Source: Planctomycetota bacterium
GTDB taxonomy: Bacteria; Planctomycetota; MHYJ01; JACQXL01; JAVHLO01
Direction of reading: 5' to 3'
DNA: 11,398 nt
Assembly: GCA_031082105.1 (NCBI GenBank)
Contig: JAVHLO010000075.1
Span: 1-11,398 of the forward strand
The notes under the pieces are model-generated. The model saw only the letters and a program-made list of their open reading frames with translations, searched no databases and was not told the DNA's origin. The position numbers and the translations under genes are program-made. Positions 6,683 through 11,398 of the stretch are shown here, piece by piece. The first letter of the stretch is position 1; every line of letters begins with the position of its first letter.

Positions 6683-8074
6683 ATGAGACTCATCAAGACA
6701 TCAGCGTTTTTCGTTTCGGCGATCCTTGCCTTTGCAGGCTGCTCGTCGACCGGGCGTGGACCCGATCCGCAGACCCCGGCGCCAATGGACTTCATCCGGG
6801 TCATCCAGGACGCCAAGGCGAAGGTCTTCCCGGTGATCGTGTACATCATGCCCATCCAGGAAACGTATGAGGCCGGAAAGAAGCTCAAACAGCAGGTCAT
6901 CGGCAGCGGCGCGATCATCTCGCCGGACGGCTACGTCGTCACGAACCACCATGTCGCCGAGAAGAGCACGCAGATCAAGTGCGTCCTCGCCGACCAGCGC
7001 GAAGTGAAGGCCCGGATCGTAGGCCTGGACCAGGACTGCGACCTCGCCCTGCTCAAGCTCGAACTCCCGCCTGATTCGCCGCCGCTCCAGTTCGCGGTCT
7101 TCGGCGATTCCCGGTCACTCCAGGAAGGCGATTTCGTCATGACCATGGGCTGCCCGCTCGGGCTTACCCGCTCGATCTCGTTCGGGATCATCAGCAACAC
7201 GAAACAGTACCTCGAGGAGTGGTCGAAGTACAACGTCTGGCTGCAGACCGATGCTGCGATCAACCCGGGCAACAGCGGCGGGCCGCTCGTGAACGTGCGC
7301 GGCGAAATCGTCGGGATAAACACGCTCGGCTCGTTCTGGGCCGAGAATATCGGGTTCGCCATACCTTCCGATATCGTCAAGGAAGTGATCGAACAACTCA
7401 TGAAGAACGGCAAGGTGGAACGGGTGTGGACCGGGCTCCATTTCCAGGCGCTCAAGGATTTCATCCGAAGCACGTACGTCGACGCCGACAAGGGCGCAAT
7501 GATCGCGAGCATCGACGAGGGTTCGCCCGCGGAGGCCGCAGGCATCCGGGCCGGCGACCTCGTTCTCGCGTGTAACGGCAAAGAGGTCGTCGGCACTTTC
7601 GTCGAGGACATGCCGGACGTTCGGCGCGTCTTCGCAGGCCTGCCCAAGGACGTCGACGCCGAACTCCTCATTCGCCGGGGGAACGAGGAGATGGTCCTGA
7701 AAATAAAACCTTGCCTGAAAGGCCGCGTGGAAGGCGAAGACTTCGACTGCGAGGAATGGATGATGACGGTGAAGGAGATCAACAAGTTCAGGGACGAGGA
7801 GCTCTACTACTTCCGGAAGAAGGGCATCTTCATCCAGGGGATAAAGTATCCCGGCAACGCGATGATGGGCGGCTTCGGCGAGGGAGACATCGTGGTGAAG
7901 ATCGGCGACAAGGAGATCACCGGCATCGCCGACGCAAAGGAGGTCTATGCTAACCTGGACAAGCTCGAGACCGGCAAGCGCAAGGTGCTGTTCGAGCTGT
8001 TGAGGGGCGGCAAGCCGCAGTTCCTTGTCCTGGATTTCGAAAAGAGAAAGAGCGTATACGAGGAGGAGGAGTAG
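6683..8074 (+). CDS. HtrA-like lipoprotein serine protease with two PDZ domains
   Basis: A trypsin-fold (S1C, DegP/HtrA-like) protease, 463 residues, expected to cleave misfolded or specific envelope proteins. The ATG at 6683 follows GGAGAGG (6672-6678) at a 4-nt gap. An upstream in-frame TTG at 6668 is less likely because it would precede the ribosome site. The N-terminus is a lipoprotein signal: basic MRLIK, a hydrophobic stretch, then FAGC with the lipidated Cys at 20, followed by Ser. The triad is complete: H90 in TNHHVAE, D120 in DLALLKL, S198 in NPGNSGGPLV. PDZ1 covers about 250-345 (GSPAEAAGIRAGD) and PDZ2 about 375-452 (GGFGEGDIVVKIGDKEITG). It ends in EEEE, and those codons supply the ribosome site of the next gene 2 nt downstream, implying translational coupling. 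Being a lipoprotein rather than a soluble periplasmic HtrA is a moderate oddity. The specific substrate is unknown. Confidence 0.93.
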   Translation: MRLIKTSAFFVSAILAFAGCSSTGRGPDPQTPAPMDFIRVIQDAKAKVFPVIVYIMPIQETYEAGKKLKQQVIGSGAIISPDGYVVTNHHVAEKSTQIKCVLADQREVKARIVGLDQDCDLALLKLELPPDSPPLQFAVFGDSRSLQEGDFVMTMGCPLGLTRSISFGIISNTKQYLEEWSKYNVWLQTDAAINPGNSGGPLVNVRGEIVGINTLGSFWAENIGFAIPSDIVKEVIEQLMKNGKVERVWTGLHFQALKDFIRSTYVDADKGAMIASIDEGSPAEAAGIRAGDLVLACNGKEVVGTFVEDMPDVRRVFAGLPKDVDAELLIRRGNEEMVLKIKPCLKGRVEGEDFDCEEWMMTVKEINKFRDEELYYFRKKGIFIQGIKYPGNAMMGGFGEGDIVVKIGDKEITGIADAKEVYANLDKLETGKRKVLFELLRGGKPQFLVLDFEKRKSVYEEEE

Positions 8075-8076
8075 CC

Positions 8077-10584
8077 ATGAAGAAACTCAAGTTGGGCCCG
8101 GTTCAATTCTACGCTGCCGCACCCACTGCGGTGGGTACCCGCAGCGGTTCGCCCGCGCTTGTCTCGAAACTCGCGGCTGACCCCCGGCATGGCCGGGGTA
8201 GAACTGCGCCATGCCTCAAGTTGCTCATGCTATCGCTGTTGGCGGTATTGGCGGTTGGCGCCGCACAAGTCCCCGGCCCGCTGTTTGGCCAGGAGAGCGG
8301 CGAGCCGGCGGCGTTCGATTCCGCTGAGGACCGCGTGCTGGATCAGGCCGCGCGGGCCTTCTTCGAGGTGCACGTCACGTTCCTGCCCTACGACCCCGCA
8401 AGCGGCGTATCGGTGAACGATTACTATTCGTTTTCCAGGTACCAGAGCTCCTACTACATGACGCTCGCCAACGAACAGAAGGCGCTGGTGCTCCCGGCCG
8501 TGCTGGTGGACAACAAGGGCGCGCTTCTCCTTCAGGATCCGAACCTGAACCTGGACCATGTGCGCGAGATGACGGCGGTGAGTCATGACGGCAAGAGATA
8601 CAGCGCGACCCCGGCCGGCATCCTGCGCGGCCACCACGCGCTGCTGCTCAAGTTGGCCGGGTTCGACGGGGAGTCGCCGCTGGCGGAGCTGCCCGGCGTG
8701 GCGCTCGGGGCGAACGAGCCACTCTTCGCGGCCGGCGCGGTCTTCATGCGGGAGCGGCTGCATATCGTCACCCACGAGGTGACGCCGGCAGAGGTACGCG
8801 GCCCGCAATCGGAGGAATACGAGTACCTCGCGTGCGGGATCGAGTCGCCCGCTTCCTATTCCCAGTACGCGGGCGAGGGCCCCATATCGGACATCGTGCT
8901 CTTTTTCGACGACGACGCCAACGCGGCCGCGATCGCCTTCGCAGGCCAGCCTCTGCGGGTGAACAAGAAAACGGGCGCCGCAAACTACCTTGCGCGCGCT
9001 CCGCGCGCCGAGGACGCGCTCGCGCTCGAGTCGATCGCAGCCGCCGAGGAGAAGATCGGCAAGATGGTCCTCCCCCACCTCTACAAGGTCAGGCTCGACT
9101 TCCGCCAGCTTGACGAGCCGGGCCATTACAGGTGGCGTCCGCCCAACGACGGCGATTTCGACCAGGAGAGCGCCGACAAATTCATGGAACTGTACGGCAT
9201 TGCCGTCAAGCCGAACGAGATCTTCGTCCCACAGGACCTGCCGCTGGATACGATCCGACGCATCTCGGAAATCTCCGTTCACCTGGCCGAAGGGAAAAAG
9301 GCCCAGGGCGCCTTCGCCGGGCTCTTCAAGGAGTTCGGCGGGTTCAGGGTCGTCGTCTCGGACGCCGAGGTCTCGCCCTGCCCCGGGCTCTTTGACCGCG
9401 ATTTCAACGAACTGCCCGAGCTCGACCTATTCTTCACCCTGCGGCCGCGCGAACGGTTCGAGAAGCTCGACGAACGCTGGGGCACGAACCGGTTCTCGGG
9501 CGTCGGCCGGGTCTACAAGAACCGCGTCTCGCGCAACACCGTCATCCCGGTGAGGCCGGGGACGTTCATGGTCGCAGCCGACGGCGCCGTTATCGGTTTC
9601 TGCGCGAACGAAAAACTCCACGAGCTCGCCGCAAATCCCACTTCGTCTCCGTACTCGCCGGACTACGAAAACTACGGCGACCCCGACGACGCGCTCCCGT
9701 TCTCGTTCAAATCACTGCGCGACCAGTTCGAGACGCCCGAGAAGTTCCTCGACCTGCGGGCCGAGGTGATGTCGATCCAGGAGTCCAAGAAGGTCGTCTG
9801 CATCGGCGTCGAGTTCCAGGGGATCGGGTTCGAGCTCGCAAAGGCGCTCGGCATCGAGAAGGAAACACAGAACGGAAGGCTCGGCCTGCTCGTGACGGTC
9901 GTGTACCCGGGCATGACCGCCGAGAAGCTCGGGCTCCAGCCGGGAGACATCCTGCTGAAGATAAAGGAAAAGGGCAAGGCGAACGAGGTCGACCTTGCCA
10001 TTGACATGGATTCGGGCGGCTGGGGCAGATACCGCTACGACTACTCCGAGTATTCGCCCGGCGGCTCGGCCCGCATGAACTACCTGACGGCGATCCTGAC
10101 GAAGATGCGGGCGGGGACCGAGATCGACCTGACCTATGCGCACAAGGGCAAAAAAAAGACAGTCTCGCTGAAGCTGGAGGCCGCCCCGGACGATTTCAAC
10201 AGCGGCCCGAAGACGAAGAACGAGCTCACCGGGCTCACGGTAAAGGACATCACCTACGAGGTGCGGCATGTGCTGCGGCTTCCGAAGGATTTCAAGGGCG
10301 TTGTCGTCTACAAGGTTGAGCCGGGCAGCTCCGCGGCCGTGGCGGGGATCATGCCGCGCGAGTTCATCACGCGGATCGGAGACGCCGCCGTAGTCGACCC
10401 GCAGACCTTCGAGCGCGTTATCGGCGAACTCGTCGCCGCCGGAAAGAAGACCGCGCAGTTCACCGTGCGCCATCTCGACCGCACACGGTTCGTCGATATG
10501 AAGCTGGAGAAGAGCGAGGTCGATCCGCAGGAGATGCTCAAGCGGCTGCTCGAGGGCGGCGAGGGGCGGGAGGAAGAGGAGTAG
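8077..10584 (+). CDS. Exported PDZ protein with degenerate trypsin-like (pseudoprotease) domain
   Basis: 835 residues; the start follows an AGGAGGAGGA ribosome site (8061-8070). I do not recognise a named family. The hydrophobic signal core LLMLSLLAVLAVGAA is at about residues 49-63, displaced by an in-frame 120-bp insert (separate entry). Residues about 120-330 recall the HtrA protease fold: VLVDNKGALLLQD sits where the His motif would be, GHHALLLKLAG where DLALLKL would be, and no GNSGG occurs. All three catalytic residues therefore seem lost. Two PDZ-like units follow: PGMTAEKLGLQPGDILLKI (about 608-626) and EPGSSAAVAGIMPREFITRIGD (about 748-769). The likely role is a partner, adaptor or substrate binder for the upstream protease, inferred from the 2-nt spacing and shared layout. 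It ends in EEEE like its neighbour. If translation started at ATG 8227 (SLL core), the displaced signal would be bypassed, but no ribosome site is evident there. Confidence 0.88.
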   Translation: MKKLKLGPVQFYAAAPTAVGTRSGSPALVSKLAADPRHGRGRTAPCLKLLMLSLLAVLAVGAAQVPGPLFGQESGEPAAFDSAEDRVLDQAARAFFEVHVTFLPYDPASGVSVNDYYSFSRYQSSYYMTLANEQKALVLPAVLVDNKGALLLQDPNLNLDHVREMTAVSHDGKRYSATPAGILRGHHALLLKLAGFDGESPLAELPGVALGANEPLFAAGAVFMRERLHIVTHEVTPAEVRGPQSEEYEYLACGIESPASYSQYAGEGPISDIVLFFDDDANAAAIAFAGQPLRVNKKTGAANYLARAPRAEDALALESIAAAEEKIGKMVLPHLYKVRLDFRQLDEPGHYRWRPPNDGDFDQESADKFMELYGIAVKPNEIFVPQDLPLDTIRRISEISVHLAEGKKAQGAFAGLFKEFGGFRVVVSDAEVSPCPGLFDRDFNELPELDLFFTLRPRERFEKLDERWGTNRFSGVGRVYKNRVSRNTVIPVRPGTFMVAADGAVIGFCANEKLHELAANPTSSPYSPDYENYGDPDDALPFSFKSLRDQFETPEKFLDLRAEVMSIQESKKVVCIGVEFQGIGFELAKALGIEKETQNGRLGLLVTVVYPGMTAEKLGLQPGDILLKIKEKGKANEVDLAIDMDSGGWGRYRYDYSEYSPGGSARMNYLTAILTKMRAGTEIDLTYAHKGKKKTVSLKLEAAPDDFNSGPKTKNELTGLTVKDITYEVRHVLRLPKDFKGVVVYKVEPGSSAAVAGIMPREFITRIGDAAVVDPQTFERVIGELVAAGKKTAQFTVRHLDRTRFVDMKLEKSEVDPQEMLKRLLEGGEGREEEE
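8086..8223. mobile_element. In-frame 120-bp palindromic insert flanked by a 9-bp direct repeat
   Basis: CTCAAGTTG occurs at 8086-8094 and again at 8215-8223, bracketing 8095-8214 (120 bp). The insert plus one repeat is 129 bp, exactly 43 codons, and contains no stop in the host frame. It holds strong hairpins: ACCCAC-TGCG-GTGGGT (8121-8136), the overlapping GGGTACCC (8133-8140), and CCCCGGC-ATG-GCCGGGG (8182-8198). Its termini are imperfect inverted repeats (about 12/17), both reaching TTCTAC inward. Without it the host gene would begin MKKLKLLMLSLLAVL, a classic signal peptide. A 9-bp duplication fits several DDE transposase families; which one moved it is unknown. Confidence 0.8.
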
Positions 10585-10599
10585 ACCGGGTTTCCAAGT

Positions 10600-10625
10600 G
10601 TCATTCCCGCGAAAGCGGGAATCCA
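10600..10625. repeat. Dispersed palindrome with ATTCCCGC arms
   Basis: Perfect 8-bp arms ATTCCCGC (10603-10610) and GCGGGAAT (10615-10622) close a GAAA tetraloop, with GTC before and CCA after. Near-identical palindromes are widely dispersed in many bacterial genomes, from memory. It lies 16 nt after the pseudoprotease stop. It has no T-run, so it is better seen as a repeat or mRNA-stabilising hairpin than as a terminator. Confidence 0.75.
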
Positions 10626-10643
10626 GTGGGTCACCGACGCCAT

Positions 10644-10679
10644 CAAGACTGTCGGAATCCGGTCTTGCCCTTCTGTTTT
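10644..10679 (+). terminator. Possible rho-independent terminator of the protease operon
   Basis: CAAGAC (10644-10649) pairs with GTCTTG (10662-10667). An inner CGG/CCG extends the stem past a 3-nt bulge. The stem is followed by CCCTTCTGTTTT (10668-10679), an impure T-tract. Position after the operon and before the next gene fits a terminator. Confidence 0.35.
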
Positions 10680-10758
10680 CGCGCTGTTCTCTCGTCGGAG
10701 TCTCTTGGAGTCCCTGTTCCCGTTGTCTTTTGCAGTTGTGTTTTAGAGGAGCATTGAA

Positions 10759-11094
10759 ATGCCCAAACTCTCGATCGGAAACAAGCCGGACATGACGGCG
10801 GACAAGTTGCTCGAGATTTTCAAGAAGCAGTTTGGCGGCAAGTACGAGGTGTACAAGACGAAGCTGATCGGCGCCGACATCATCGTCAAGAAGAGCGGCT
10901 GGACCGGTGTGGCCATCAAGATACTCCAGTCCTCCGGCCAGACCATTCTTCGATTCAACGCCATGTCGCCGTCGGCCCTCGTACGAGTGCTGCAGTTGGG
11001 ATTGATCCCGCTTCTATTCCTCTACTTCGGCCCCTGGGGCAGGATTGTCGCGGAGGTCGAGGCCTTCATCAAGGGCTCGTCCGAACTCAAATAG
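10759..11094 (+). CDS. Small hypothetical protein with one membrane segment
   Basis: 111 residues. The ATG follows AGAGGAG (10745-10751) at a 7-nt gap. The soluble N-terminal part, MPKLSIGNKPDMTADKLLEI onward, carries a mixed alpha/beta pattern (KYEVYKTKLIGADIIVKKSGW). A hydrophobic stretch follows at about 75-92 (VLQLGLIPLLFLYFGPWG), and a short helix, RIVAEVEAFIKGS, closes the protein. I recall similar uncharacterised proteins starting MPKLSIGNKPDMTA in other bacteria but no assigned function. It probably sits in the inner membrane with the large N-terminal part on one face. It has its own 164-nt leader after the operon and a possible terminator before it, so it may be transcribed separately, although no convincing promoter is visible. 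Confidence 0.85.
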   Translation: MPKLSIGNKPDMTADKLLEIFKKQFGGKYEVYKTKLIGADIIVKKSGWTGVAIKILQSSGQTILRFNAMSPSALVRVLQLGLIPLLFLYFGPWGRIVAEVEAFIKGSSELK

Positions 11095-11229
11095 CGCCGG
11101 CGTGGCAAGTCCGCCGAGACGGTAGGAACTCAGGTCGTCCCGAGTTTCCCTCCCTGTACTTTCGTAGCTACAGCGGTCTCAAGGAATTTTGCTGGGGCAC
11201 CCCGGAACGCGAGCGACGCCGAATAGCCG

Positions 11230-11256
11230 CAAAAGGCACAAAAGGCACAGAAGGAA
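11230..11256 (+). repeat. 9-bp tandem repeat, CAAAAGGCA x3
   Basis: The units are CAAAAGGCA (11230-11238), CAAAAGGCA (11239-11247) and CAGAAGGAA (11248-11256). The third is degenerate. No coding frame is associated. Confidence 0.7.
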
Positions 11257-11296
11257 GCGGTTTTAGACCCTCAAGGCGCATGATTGCGAAACAAGC

Positions 11297-11331
11297 GCCA
11301 AGGATGCCAAGACCGCTAAGCCGCCAAGACA
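11297..11331 (+). repeat. GCCAAG-type 8-9-bp tandem repeat, four units
   Basis: The units are GCCAAGGAT (11297-11305), GCCAAGACC (11306-11314), GCTAAGCC (11315-11322) and GCCAAGACA (11323-11331). One unit has lost a base. The core differs from the nearby CAAAAGGCA tract but has the same period. Confidence 0.6.
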
Positions 11332-11398
11332 GGCAATGTAACCCGATGTCCGTGGCCGTCCAGACGTCTTGGTGGCAGAGATGAAGGTGAAGGAACAG

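Larger units (their letters stand above)
11095..11398. other. Gene-free tail with hairpin and 9-bp-period repeats
   Basis: No gene is supported. A stem at 11125-11149 (AACTC with GAGTT, then GG with CC round TCGT) could terminate the small gene, but no T-run follows. Two short repeat tracts are listed separately. Confidence 0.5.

Noticed and set aside
6931..7785. A 284-codon open frame on the minus strand inside the protease gene
   Set aside because: Ser, Arg and Thr rich shadow of a gene whose catalytic triad is explicit on the other strand.
8230..9282. A 350-codon open frame on the minus strand inside the pseudoprotease gene
   Set aside because: Antisense shadow with no motif and no ribosome site; the plus-strand gene has a signal peptide and PDZ units.
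11230..11331. Possible CRISPR array
   Set aside because: The units are 8-9 bp with no spacers and no cas gene nearby, so these are simple tandem repeats.

Overview
The window comes from a high-GC Gram-negative bacterium. It encodes a lipoprotein with a clear lipobox, a Sec-type signal peptide, and proteins rich in GC-ending codons. The phylum cannot be fixed from the sequence. The transposase family and the dense short palindromes recall Planctomycetes, Myxococcota or uncultured lineages of that kind, but this is an impression only.

Positions 1-2480 are a graveyard of mobile DNA. Two copies of a degenerate C-terminal gene fragment lie 2.2 kb apart (1-124 and 2090-2320, minus strand). The fragment is probably from a REP-associated tyrosine transposase (RAYT). 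Between them are a CAT-anticodon tRNA whose 5' half is intact and whose T-arm and 3' acceptor are broken, a 141-bp nested palindrome (712-852), and a DDE-integrase-type transposase gene (1076-2068). The transposase is cut off before its catalytic Glu, at a 27-bp motif taken to be the RAYT element end. A second copy of that motif (2322-2478) is split by a 122-bp hairpin element with perfect 19-bp terminal inverted repeats and an apparent 7-bp target duplication.

Positions 2506-6414 (minus strand) hold a very large cyclase-ATPase-TPR protein. Its layout and catalytic residues match soluble adenylyl cyclase (ADCY10 type): two class III cyclase domains with complementary residues, a STAND/AAA-like NTPase, then 40-residue TPRs. 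Its last ~19 codons resemble the tail of the degenerate transposase fragment, so the 3' end may have been captured from a mobile element.

A divergent promoter region (6430-6682) carries similar extended -10 elements in both directions. Rightward, two genes 2 nt apart form an operon: an HtrA-like lipoprotein protease with a complete catalytic triad and two PDZ domains, and a larger exported protein that looks like a degenerate, triad-less protease fold plus PDZ domains. The second gene carries, inside its signal-peptide region, an in-frame 120-bp palindromic insert flanked by a perfect 9-bp direct repeat. Removing the insert with one repeat (129 bp, 43 codons) restores a textbook signal peptide.

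Downstream are a dispersed ATTCCCGC palindrome, a possible terminator, a small conserved-looking membrane protein gene (10759-11094), and a gene-free tail with 9-bp-period repeats. The protease pair probably acts together in the envelope. Any functional link between it and the cyclase is unproven beyond the shared divergent promoter region.
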